Positions 31,879 to 39,483 of a stretch of DNA of 64,000 bases are shown here, one piece after another (positions within the stretch are counted from its first letter, which is position 1; each line of letters opens with the position of its first letter). Position numbers and translations under genes: made by a program. Source of the stretch: CAIYOL01 sp964494805. Lineage in GTDB: Bacteria; Planctomycetota; Phycisphaerae; Sedimentisphaerales; Anaerobacaceae. Location of the stretch: positions 186,001-250,000 of the forward strand of contig CAZBST010000001.1 in assembly GCA_964494805.1 (NCBI GenBank), read 5' to 3'. Below the pieces are notes generated by a model, which worked only from the letters and a program-made list of their open reading frames with translations, did not search any database and was not told the DNA's origin.

Positions 31879-32385
31879 ATGACGGTAAAGACAGATAAAA
31901 ATTTGGTGGTTGGTGAACGCGTTTTAGTTCTCGGATTGGGAAACATCTTGTTGAAGGACGAGGGCATTGGCGTTCACGTAATCAAGAAGCTGCAGGAGTC
32001 AGCTTTGCCGGAGAATGTAGAGGTTATTGACGGCGGAACTGCCGGTCTGGATATGCTTCTGTCGCAGGAAGGTTCGTATAAATTGGTGGTTATTGATGCG
32101 GCCAAGGCAGGCGAAAAGCCGGGGACTATTTACAAAGCGAAGGTCAAGGGCGGCGAGATGGATAAACTGGTCCGAACTCTTGGTGGAGACAAAGAGTTGA
32201 AAATCAGCTCGCATCAGTTCGGATTGATTGAGTCACTGACTGCCGCCCAATCGTGCGGCTGCGCACCGAGGGAAATTGTAATTATCGGTGTCGAGCCGAA
32301 AGAAATAAATTATGGGCTGGAACCGACCGGGCAGGTCAGCCGGAGAATTCCGGAAATAATTAAGATGGTGCTTGAGGAATTTTAA
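31879..32385 (+). CDS. Hydrogenase maturation protease
   Basis: A HyaD/HybD/HycI-type endopeptidase that trims the large-subunit C-terminus after nickel insertion. The 168 residues contain VLGLGNILLKDEGIGVHVIK with the Ni-sensing Glu, VIDGGTAGLDML with the Asp ligand and KISSHQFGLIESL with the His ligand. The ATG at 31879 has AGGG about 9 nt before. An in-frame TTG at 31870 would overlap the large subunit. Placement right after its substrate gene is typical. Confidence 0.92.
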   Translation: MTVKTDKNLVVGERVLVLGLGNILLKDEGIGVHVIKKLQESALPENVEVIDGGTAGLDMLLSQEGSYKLVVIDAAKAGEKPGTIYKAKVKGGEMDKLVRTLGGDKELKISSHQFGLIESLTAAQSCGCAPREIVIIGVEPKEINYGLEPTGQVSRRIPEIIKMVLEEF

Positions 32386-32387
32386 AG

Positions 32388-33053
32388 ATGCTGTTCACAA
32401 AAGATAAACCTTTGGATGAAGTGTTAGAGTCACTTAGGGAAGAAAAAAACATTTTTCTACTCGCCTGTAACGGTTGTGCCGAAGCGTGCGAAACCGGCGG
32501 AGAAAAAGCACTGTCGGCAATGAAGGCAGAAGTGGAAAAAGCAGGCAAGAACGTAACAGGCTCGTGTTTAGTTGATTTTCTCTGCAATAAAGTTCTTGTG
32601 ACGACTCGCTTAGCCAGGGAAATGGATAAAATCAAACAATCCGATTCTATCCTGATATTAACCTGTGGTATCGGGGTTCAGGCGGTTGCCAAGGTGGTGG
32701 ATAAGGTCGTGCACCCTGCAGCAAATACCGTCTCACTTGGCGGATTGCAGGGGCTTTGGCCGGCAGATGAGCGATGCGGCGCCTGCGGCGATTGTGTTCT
32801 GGATTATACCGGCGGGATATGTCCTGTTGTTGAATGCCAGAAGGGGTTGCTTAACGGGCCTTGCGGCGGCGCTAAAGACGGGAAGTGCGAAGTTGACCAC
32901 GAAAAAGATTGCGGCTGGATAAAGATTTATGAGCAGCTGAAGAAGATTGGACGGCTGGAAAACCTGAAGAAATTCTATAAGCCCAGAGACCACAGCAAAA
33001 TGCTGCCTTCCGAAGATTTACGGAAAACATCGTTTTATGACCTGGAACAGTAG
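32388..33053 (+). CDS. metV: MetV-type methylene-tetrahydrofolate reductase subunit
   Basis: A 221-residue zinc/Fe-S protein that pairs with MetF in acetogens and relatives. Cys motifs are ACNGCAEACETGGEKALSAM near the N-terminus, then GIGVQAVAKVVDKVVHPAAN, RCGACGDCVLDYTGGICPVV, LLNGPCGGAKDGKCEVD and KDCGWIKIYEQLKKIGR. It starts 2 nt after the protease gene and 46 nt before metF, so the metabolic and hydrogenase genes are in one run. A divergent copy is at 14737. Confidence 0.88.
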   Translation: MLFTKDKPLDEVLESLREEKNIFLLACNGCAEACETGGEKALSAMKAEVEKAGKNVTGSCLVDFLCNKVLVTTRLAREMDKIKQSDSILILTCGIGVQAVAKVVDKVVHPAANTVSLGGLQGLWPADERCGACGDCVLDYTGGICPVVECQKGLLNGPCGGAKDGKCEVDHEKDCGWIKIYEQLKKIGRLENLKKFYKPRDHSKMLPSEDLRKTSFYDLEQ

Positions 33054-33099
33054 AAAGATATAGAGCGTCTGGTAAGAAATTTAAGGAGGTATCTTAAGT

Positions 33100-33975
33100 A
33101 TGAAGCTTAGGGAGTGTTTCGAACAAGGCAAATATGCCGTTACCTGTGAGCTTGGTCCGCCTAAAGGAGTGGGCATTGAAAAATACATTGACGAATTGGA
33201 GCCCTTGAAAGAAAGGGTAACTGCTTTTAATGTTACCGACCTTCAAAGTGCAGTGTTGAGGTTTGGTTCACTTGCCACCTGCCGGCTTTTAGTCGAGCGG
33301 AGTATGGAGCCGATATTGCAGATGACCTGTCGAGACCGTAATCGGTTAGCCCTCCAATCCGACCTTCTAAGCGCCTATGGGCTGGGAATTGAGAATATTT
33401 TATGTTTAACCGGCGACCATCCGAGTTTAGGTGACCACCCCCAGGCCAAGGCAGTGTTTGATTTGGATTCGGTCCAGCTTCTCGCAGCTGCGACTTCGTT
33501 GCAGGCCGGTTGTGATATGGCAGGAAACCAGCTGGAAACGACCCCTAAGTTTTTCCTCGGAGCGGTGGTTACTCCGGGTGCGGATCCTTTGGAGCCTCAG
33601 ATTATAAAGATGGAAAAGAAAATCGAGGCGGGAGCCCGGTTTTTCCAGACCCAGGCTGTTTACGATACGGAGAAATTCAAGGAGTTTATGAAAGAGGTCT
33701 CCCGTTTCAATGTGCCGATTATGGCAGGGATTGTAATCCTTAAATCTGCCGGTATGGCCAATTATATGAATGCCAACGTCGCCGGAGTTAATGTGCCGCA
33801 GGAACTGATTGAGGAACTCAAAGCGGATAAAGAGAAAACCAAATCCGGCCGGACCGGAGTGGAAATTGCCGTACGAATCATTAACGAAATTAAAGACTGC
33901 TGCCAGGGTATTCACTTGATGACGTTAGGATGGGAAGATAAACTGCCGGCGATACTTGATGGAGCTGGCCTGTGA
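33100..33975 (+). CDS. metF: Methylene-tetrahydrofolate reductase, MetF family
   Basis: Flavoprotein TIM barrel that reduces 5,10-methylene-H4F to 5-methyl-H4F. The 291-residue product has AVTCELGPPKGVGIEKYIDE at the N-terminus, AFNVTDLQSAV, LQMTCRDRNRLALQSDLL, ILCLTGDHPSLGDHP and ARFFQTQAVYD. These match the MetF fold with the conserved Glu in CELGPPK. With MetV beside it, it is likely the catalytic half of a MetVF complex. A GGAGG is 10 nt before the ATG. Confidence 0.93.
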   Translation: MKLRECFEQGKYAVTCELGPPKGVGIEKYIDELEPLKERVTAFNVTDLQSAVLRFGSLATCRLLVERSMEPILQMTCRDRNRLALQSDLLSAYGLGIENILCLTGDHPSLGDHPQAKAVFDLDSVQLLAAATSLQAGCDMAGNQLETTPKFFLGAVVTPGADPLEPQIIKMEKKIEAGARFFQTQAVYDTEKFKEFMKEVSRFNVPIMAGIVILKSAGMANYMNANVAGVNVPQELIEELKADKEKTKSGRTGVEIAVRIINEIKDCCQGIHLMTLGWEDKLPAILDGAGL

Positions 33976-34026
33976 GACTTTAAGGACGGCGGCAGTAATC
34001 TTGAAATTGTTTGGTAAGACTATACG

Positions 34027-35001
34027 ATGAGCAATTCGTTTATTTCTATTGGCGAAGCTGTCCATGCCTCAATTCCCAAAACCGCCGCGTTGATGAAGCG
34101 GTTGGCAGAGCTTGGGTCTGATGCCTATTCGGCGTCGTCGGAGCCGCTCAATTTCATTAAGGCCCTGATTGAATCGCAGGCGGCAGAGGGCGCTGATTAT
34201 ATCGCGGTCAATCTCGATGCCTTCGGCGAAGACGACCCGCAGACAGCCGTCGATATGATGGTCGAATACGTGCGGATGGTTCGCAAGTGGGGCGGTGGCG
34301 TGCCGATTTGCATTGACAGCAGCAACGACAATGTGCTTAAAGCGGGGCTGAAGGAGTGGTTTAATCCGACCTCGGCGAGCCGAGGCGAGACGGGTACGGA
34401 CGAGAAGGTCGCCCAGCCGCTTGTTAACTCGATTAAAGTTTACACGATGGATAATATGCTGCCGCTGAAAAAGGATTACGACTATGCCTTTGTCGGTCTT
34501 TTGATGAAGGAGTCCGGCCAGTCGCCTTCGATTGACGAGCTGTATTCGGTGGCCAAGGAGATTTTCAAGGAAGCCGTTGGCAAGTATGGTTTTAAGCCGG
34601 GGGAGATTTTCTTCGACCCGACCATATTTCCGCTGGCGATAGATATGCCGATGGAGCCCGGCCAGCAGAGCTATACCTACAAGACCTTCGAGACCATAAA
34701 AAAGATAAAAAGCGACCCGGAAATGAAGGGCGTTCATTTCACGGGGGGCATAAGCAATTGCGTGCGGGATTTGCCGGGCCGAAAAATCGGCGTCTGCAGG
34801 GCTTACGTTGCAAAGGCGATGGAGTACGGCCTTGACAGCGGCATTGTCAACGTTTCGCATCATTACGGCACCTCCGAGCCGGCGCCGGACTTGTTGGAGC
34901 TGGTTGATGCATACGCGAAGATGGACGGTTCCGCCGAGAGAATGAATGAGGCGATGATGCTGATGGGTAAATTCTGCCAAGATAACAGAAAATCCTCCTG
35001 A
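34027..35001 (+). CDS. Pterin-binding methyltransferase (MeTr/AcsE-like)
   Basis: A 324-residue TIM-barrel protein of the DHPS/pterin-binding family: FISIGEAVHASIPKTAALMK, then AEGADYIAVNLDAFGEDDPQ, PICIDSSNDNVLKAGLKEW, FFDPTIFPLAIDMP and HFTGGISNCVRDLPGRKIG. This matches methyltetrahydrofolate:corrinoid methyltransferases, which move the methyl of CH3-H4F to a cobalamin protein. No corrinoid protein is in the window. As last gene of the hydrogenase-metVF run it would take the methyl product onward. Confidence 0.85.
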   Translation: MSNSFISIGEAVHASIPKTAALMKRLAELGSDAYSASSEPLNFIKALIESQAAEGADYIAVNLDAFGEDDPQTAVDMMVEYVRMVRKWGGGVPICIDSSNDNVLKAGLKEWFNPTSASRGETGTDEKVAQPLVNSIKVYTMDNMLPLKKDYDYAFVGLLMKESGQSPSIDELYSVAKEIFKEAVGKYGFKPGEIFFDPTIFPLAIDMPMEPGQQSYTYKTFETIKKIKSDPEMKGVHFTGGISNCVRDLPGRKIGVCRAYVAKAMEYGLDSGIVNVSHHYGTSEPAPDLLELVDAYAKMDGSAERMNEAMMLMGKFCQDNRKSS

Positions 35002-35521
35002 TTTGTTCTTTGCCCGCCATAAAGGAATGAGATCCCTCGGCTGCGCTCGGGACAAGAATTGGCTTCGTTTGGGTTCGTTTTTAAGCTTGGCCGTTTTAAG
35101 TTTTTGGTTATTAGTCATTGTATTTGCTGAGCTTACACTCATTTTTGGCATTTCTAAAATTGGGTTCGTTACGTATTTTCTATTCATTTTGATTGATTTT
35201 TCCGCTGTAAACAGAGAATCTCCGCTTCCTTCTACGCTTACGCTACGAAGGAAAATTGATTATTGATAATCGATAATTGATAAATGTTTATTTGAGTTAG
35301 CCGGATGGCATTGGTTACTCCTTTCCAGAGAGACTGCCTCTCTATAATTGGGCGGACTTGCGCGAATGATGCGAAAAAGGTGCTCGATTCTCGACACTTG
35401 ATTCTCGTAACTCGTTTTGGGAAAAGGAGTAAAAAAATTATTAGATTTTTCGTTTTTGCTCTCGGGGTACTAACGATTTTGATTGATTTTTCTCATAACC
35501 TCCGGTAGCACAAGCAAGACA
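35002..35521. other. Intergenic region with short repeats
   Basis: Contains a CCCTCG...CGGG element at 35033-35052, related to the one at 24948. TTTTGATTGATTTTTC occurs twice (about 35187 and 35476), and there is a CCTTC...GAAGG hairpin near 35228-35251. Open frames here look like chance: they start without a ribosome-binding site and resemble no family. Confidence 0.5.
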
Positions 35522-35920
35522 CTACCATTTCACCAGCTTGGCAACTAAGTTATAAGAAAAGACCATGAATATTACAGGCCCAACGAAGGAACCTATATCT
35601 GCTAAGCGAGACAAGTAATTTCCAGTAAGCGCCTCAATTAAAAAAGCAAACATGATCCCAAGTATACTTCCAATAAAAACACCGACAAAACCAGCCAATA
35701 ACGAGATTATAGCGGCTATAAGCCTTGGGCGACGCATAAATATTATGACATCTGAAATAAGAAGACCAATCATACATATCAACAAATGTTTTTGAAGGAA
35801 ACGAAAGAATATCTCCCCCATGTTGCCTCCCCCTTTAGGCGGCAGAAAGTATATTACAATGAAGGAGAATAATAAAACCGATATGACCTGAATTAATATT
35901 TTCTTCATATCACTTTTCAT
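35522..35920 (-). CDS. Unknown membrane protein
   Basis: A 132-residue hydrophobic protein with about four membrane segments (ILIQVISVLLFSFIVIYFLP, LLICMIGLLISDVIIFM, LIAAIISLLAGFVGVFIGSI, SFVGPVIFMVFSYNLVAKLV). No family is recognised. It is isolated, between repeats, at the left border of the accessory island. Confidence 0.5.
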   Translation of the reverse strand: MKSDMKKILIQVISVLLFSFIVIYFLPPKGGGNMGEIFFRFLQKHLLICMIGLLISDVIIFMRRPRLIAAIISLLAGFVGVFIGSILGIMFAFLIEALTGNYLSRLADIGSFVGPVIFMVFSYNLVAKLVKW

Positions 35921-36010
35921 TGAGATAATATTATTGAGGGTAATAATTGGGAAGTAAAGGGAAATTTGCGATGCGCTGCCGATAGGCCCTAAATGCTGTT
36001 GTTTCCGTAA

Positions 36011-36100
36011 GCCGCAATGAGGAGCGTTAGTATTACGCAGCCCCTAAGGGGTGAAGTAAAATAAGAAAAATGGCCGAACTGGAGGACACAATAGCAAAAA
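36011..36100 (+). repeat. Dispersed island repeat, copy 1
   Basis: Starts GCCGCAATGAGGAGCG, continues TATTACGCAG, GTGAAGTAAA and ends GGCCGAACTGGAGGACACAA. Copy 2 (37039-37139) shares these blocks with different spacers; copy 3 (39221-39282) keeps only the first part. The end block can be read as ATG-GCC-GAA-CTG-GAG-GAC-ACA, so an old gene start may be captured. Confidence 0.7.
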
Positions 36101-36248
36101 GAGTGCAAAAAATTAGGTTGTTGGGGATTAGAAAACGGGGTACAATTGGAAGACACAGCAGCAGCTGGGATTCTTCCAAATGACGAGAAATTCGGGATGC
36201 TATGCGGAAACCATATATACATAGTTATCAATACTAATAGAGAACGCA

Positions 36249-36896
36249 ATGGAATTTCTGATAGTTGTAATTGGCATTATTGTATTGGGCATATTTAATT
36301 TTTTAATATTGCCCGAACTGAAGAAAAAGAAGACCTTGAGAAAGAGGAATACCACAAAGCGAGAATTTGACGAGTATACTCGGTTGTATGAGGAAGCCAA
36401 ATCTGCGATTGCTAGTCAAGACAACGAGAATGGTAGAGCCAAGCTGTGTAGATCGCTCTATTTTCCTATTTCCCCTGTTGAGATGTCTGGTTTGAACACT
36501 GCTAATGCTGATGTCTATCTATTGGAAATCTCAGATAAACTACAGCAATTAGAAAAAGCCATTAGTCATGATGAAGTTGTGCTGGACGAACTTGAGAGTT
36601 TGTATAATAGCAAGGGAGTTCACGTTTCACTAACTGAAGCACGTCATCATCTAAGTGTACTGACAACCAACTCCAAACAAGCATTCAAAACGCAAGAACA
36701 GCTAGTGCAACTCAACTACAAGCTGGGTTTTTCTGCAATTAATGCGGCAACTCAAAACATGAAGATTAGTGAGTACGAGAATAAATTCAAGCACAAAATA
36801 GAGACGTGTTTAAAACATTTCGATAAATGCTGTGAAGTATCCAGCAATTCATACGAGGATTTAAAAAAGCTATTAGATGGATTGCCAGCGTTATAG
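36249..36896 (+). CDS. Unknown membrane-anchored coiled-coil protein
   Basis: A 215-residue protein with one N-terminal membrane segment (FLIVVIGIIVLGIFNFLILP), a basic stretch (KKKKTLRKRNTTKR) and then long amphipathic helices with heptad character (ISDKLQQLEKAISHDEVVLD, HHLSVLTTNSKQAFKTQEQL). The topology suggests a short membrane anchor and a cytoplasmic coiled coil. No family recognised. It lies between two copies of the island repeat, alone on its strand. Confidence 0.55.
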   Translation: MEFLIVVIGIIVLGIFNFLILPELKKKKTLRKRNTTKREFDEYTRLYEEAKSAIASQDNENGRAKLCRSLYFPISPVEMSGLNTANADVYLLEISDKLQQLEKAISHDEVVLDELESLYNSKGVHVSLTEARHHLSVLTTNSKQAFKTQEQLVQLNYKLGFSAINAATQNMKISEYENKFKHKIETCLKHFDKCCEVSSNSYEDLKKLLDGLPAL

Positions 36897-37038
36897 GTAA
36901 TCTGTAGCATAGTCACTCGTTCGCTTGAGCAGAAAATCTCCGTGTCAGCCAAAGCGGAGAGAATTAGTGAATTAAGAATTGAGGTATTTAGAGGGAGGTT
37001 TGAGAATACTGGGGTTTTGATAACAGTGGATTTTGTAT

Positions 37039-37139
37039 TGCTGCCGGAGGCCGCAATGAGGAGCCTTGGTATTACGCAGGAGCGAAGCGGCGAAGTAAGT
37101 AAAAAAAGAGGGCCGAACTGGAGGACACAACAGCAAAAC
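37039..37139 (+). repeat. Dispersed island repeat, copy 2
   Basis: TGCTGCCGGAGGCCGCAATG then AGGAGCCTTGGTATTACGCA, GCGGCGAAGTAAGT and GGCCGAACTGGAGGACACAA. Its first 25 bases match copy 3 almost fully, and the remainder matches copy 1. An ORF continues from the end block (AELEDTTAKLLGKLF...) to a stop near 37183. Confidence 0.75.
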
Positions 37140-37350
37140 TTCTTGGTAAACTATTTGAACATGAGTTTAAGCAACTGTTATAGCTTTATAAGTTTAGCTA
37201 AAAATCTTGGCCTTGCATAAAAGGCCCTTGATGTTGAACCATGCCCGGCCTCTTTTGTTCACGGCTGAACGTAATATTCAATCTTGCCCTATCAGAGCAT
37301 GAAATTCTTTGTGGGGCCATGCAGCACACTCTGGATGGTCAGCACGCAAT

Positions 37351-38199
37351 TTACCGCCGGCTCCAAAGCATAGGTTCAGCTTGGTTGGCAGCGCGAGCAC
37401 CATTTCTAAGTTTTAAGCGATGTTCTTCTCTGATAGTCCCGTGCTTTAACCGATCCATTATCACATCGTAATACTTTTTATCAATTTCAGCCGATATGTA
37501 ATGACGACCGAGAGATTTAGCGACCTCGATTTCAGAACCGCTTCCACCAAAAAGAATCAATACAACGTCTTTCGGTCTTGTACAAGACAAAATTAACACC
37601 TCCGCCAATCTTTGCGGAATCTGACAGGCATGAAATGTTTTTTCCCTGCTAACGTTCTTTACCAGATCAAAGTATAGCCAATCATAAGGCATTCTTCCTT
37701 TGGAACCGTTAGCCAAATTCTGTAAAATTCTCTTATCCGTTGGATTCTTATATGGGACGGCCACGTTCTCCTTATAAAAGTTGTTGCGATCGGTTTTCCG
37801 ACAGTGCAAAATGCTTCTGTGTGCAGTGGTAAAACGTTTTGGCGAATGCCCGACATTGGTATTATAGACCCAAACGTAATCGGAAACTTCGTAGCAGGCA
37901 TTATCGAGAAATTTGACCCGCAGATATGCATTCTGTTTCGGATAGTTGATGAAAAACATATTGCCGGTTTCTTTGAGAACCCGAAGGGATTCTTTCGCCA
38001 ACTCAATATACCATTCAATATATCCGTTGAAGTTTTTGGTGTAGGATTTATCTCCGTATTTTATCCCGACGTTGTAATCAGGGTCACCGTAAACCATATC
38101 GATACTGTTGCTAGGAAGCTGTTTTAAAACGTTTAAAATATCATCATTTAAAACCTTGTTTCTGAAGTTATTTAGCAAGTCTCTGCTCATAAATATCAC
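37351..38199 (-). CDS. Type II DNA methyltransferase (beta class, probable N6-adenine)
   Basis: A 282-residue site-specific methyltransferase. The catalytic motif IV DPDY is at residues 39-42 (MVYGDPDYNVG), followed by WYIELAKESLRVLKETGNMF and the SAM-binding motif I-like region VVLILFGGSGSEIEVAKSLG towards the C-terminus, then RHYISAEIDKKYYDVI. The order IV-then-I is the beta class. NVGHSPKRFTTAHRSILHC is a further conserved segment. The GTG start overlaps the neighbouring gene's TGA by 4 nt. Target sequence not known. It lies in a repeat-bounded island and probably forms a restriction-modification unit with that gene. Confidence 0.87.
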   Translation of the reverse strand: MIFMSRDLLNNFRNKVLNDDILNVLKQLPSNSIDMVYGDPDYNVGIKYGDKSYTKNFNGYIEWYIELAKESLRVLKETGNMFFINYPKQNAYLRVKFLDNACYEVSDYVWVYNTNVGHSPKRFTTAHRSILHCRKTDRNNFYKENVAVPYKNPTDKRILQNLANGSKGRMPYDWLYFDLVKNVSREKTFHACQIPQRLAEVLILSCTRPKDVVLILFGGSGSEIEVAKSLGRHYISAEIDKKYYDVIMDRLKHGTIREEHRLKLRNGARAANQAEPMLWSRR

Positions 38200-39008
38200 T
38201 TTGTCAAATAAGGGCGTAAATATTCCAATAGGTCTCTATTAGAAAGCACGCAGATACCCCTCGATTTCGTAAATTTTTGAATAGTGGAAGTAATAAGCTT
38301 TACGTTAATTATTCCATGGTCCTTTGTTTTTTGGATAATGTCCTGAATAAAATTACTAATCATCAGTGGTGCGCTAATTATGCTAAGAATTGTATTCACC
38401 CTTCCTGTCTTTTTGTTTACAGCTTGAAAGTTTGGGGTGGAATTTTTTGTGTGGTACTTTACGTCCTCATTCCATCCAATTAGGTCAATGAAGTGCAAGT
38501 ACTCCCACAGACCGATTTCTTCTGTCTTGAATTTGTCCTTGAATCCATCCTTCAATGAGAAATCTACTTTGTCAATATAATCCGATAAATCTTTAGACGG
38601 AGAATATCTTAATTTGCCCTTTTTTATTTCTTGATGGTCTAGCAAAAAGCAAAGGCGATAAAGCAATACCAACACTTTTTTAAAAGTGATTTGGTTGATA
38701 ATGGAAATTTTAATCAGGTACTCCCACATAATCTCAAAAGTATAGCCGTCTGTTTCGCTTTTATTGTTGCTTCCCACGTTAGGAAACATATCGTGAATGT
38801 TGGGTTTAGCTCTTAGAGTTTCTTTGCCTGGTTTTAAAAAGTAAGATTCTTTTCCGTTCGGTAGAATAGAAATTACAGTTTTCTTCGGGTGTTCTATTGT
38901 GCCGCTTTTAAATTTAATTGCCTCAACAATCCTCAGAGATCTTTGGCGAATGAAATCCTCGTTACTTTTAAAGATTTTGGTTTCTATTATTATATCGTGT
39001 CCTGCCAT
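38196..39008 (-). CDS. Probable partner restriction endonuclease, unrecognised family
   Basis: A 270-residue soluble protein overlapping the methyltransferase by 4 nt. No nuclease motif is certain. Possible catalytic-type stretches are TDGYTFEIMWEYLIK and IGWNEDVKYHT (acidic plus Lys), but the PD-(D/E)XK pattern cannot be fixed by eye. Lys/Ile/Asn-rich composition differs from neighbouring core genes, which suits recent transfer. The function is inferred only from the coupling to a type II methyltransferase. Confidence 0.5.
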   Translation of the reverse strand: MAGHDIIIETKIFKSNEDFIRQRSLRIVEAIKFKSGTIEHPKKTVISILPNGKESYFLKPGKETLRAKPNIHDMFPNVGSNNKSETDGYTFEIMWEYLIKISIINQITFKKVLVLLYRLCFLLDHQEIKKGKLRYSPSKDLSDYIDKVDFSLKDGFKDKFKTEEIGLWEYLHFIDLIGWNEDVKYHTKNSTPNFQAVNKKTGRVNTILSIISAPLMISNFIQDIIQKTKDHGIINVKLITSTIQKFTKSRGICVLSNRDLLEYLRPYLTK

Positions 39009-39220
39009 GCTACTTACACTTTCTATAACACCTTGATTGCGTCGTCATTGAAAAGCCTTACGCCTATCTTACTATAATATGCCTGCATTAAGCCTTTTTT
39101 GATAAATTTTTCTACCGTGGTTTTACTGTGTTTTGGCATATTCGAAATAGATGTATTCATACTACAGTATTATTACCGATTGCATCTAAATAAGCAATTT
39201 TTTTGTGTAAATTGTGAAGT

Positions 39221-39282
39221 GCTGCCGGAGGCCGCAACGAGGAAACCTACAGTAAGTATGCCGAAGGCATACGAAAAATAAG
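39221..39282 (+). repeat. Dispersed island repeat, copy 3
   Basis: GCTGCCGGAGGCCGCAACGA GGAAACC, then a different second half with a TATGCCGAAGGCATA palindrome. The first 20 bases match copy 2. It marks the right-hand side of the methyltransferase island, just before the feo genes. Confidence 0.65.
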
Positions 39283-39483
39283 TATCCGAGCAGAAGGCAG
39301 CAACGGCAAGTAATTTGAACTCTCTCGCCCTGAGATACGGTTAAGTGGATTAGTGAATTAGAGGATTGGGGAATTGGATCCCCGACAGAGAAGCGAGGTG
39401 AGCAGCAATCGAGGATCTCCGCTTCGCTACGACGGGCTGGCGATGCACAGATTGCCGAGTTGATAGACGATAAAGGTTACGAT

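Noticed and set aside
35003..35266. Open reading frame of 87 codons after the methyltransferase gene
   Set aside because: It starts without a ribosome-binding site, runs across a dispersed repeat and resembles no family.
36942..37471. Open frames between the coiled-coil gene and the DNA methyltransferase
   Set aside because: One crosses repeat copy 2 and the other runs antisense into the methyltransferase; neither has a good start.
35921..39300. Integron-like attC sites as explanation for the island repeats
   Set aside because: No GTTRRRY/RYYYAAC core sites and no integrase are visible, and the genes between copies are not one per repeat.
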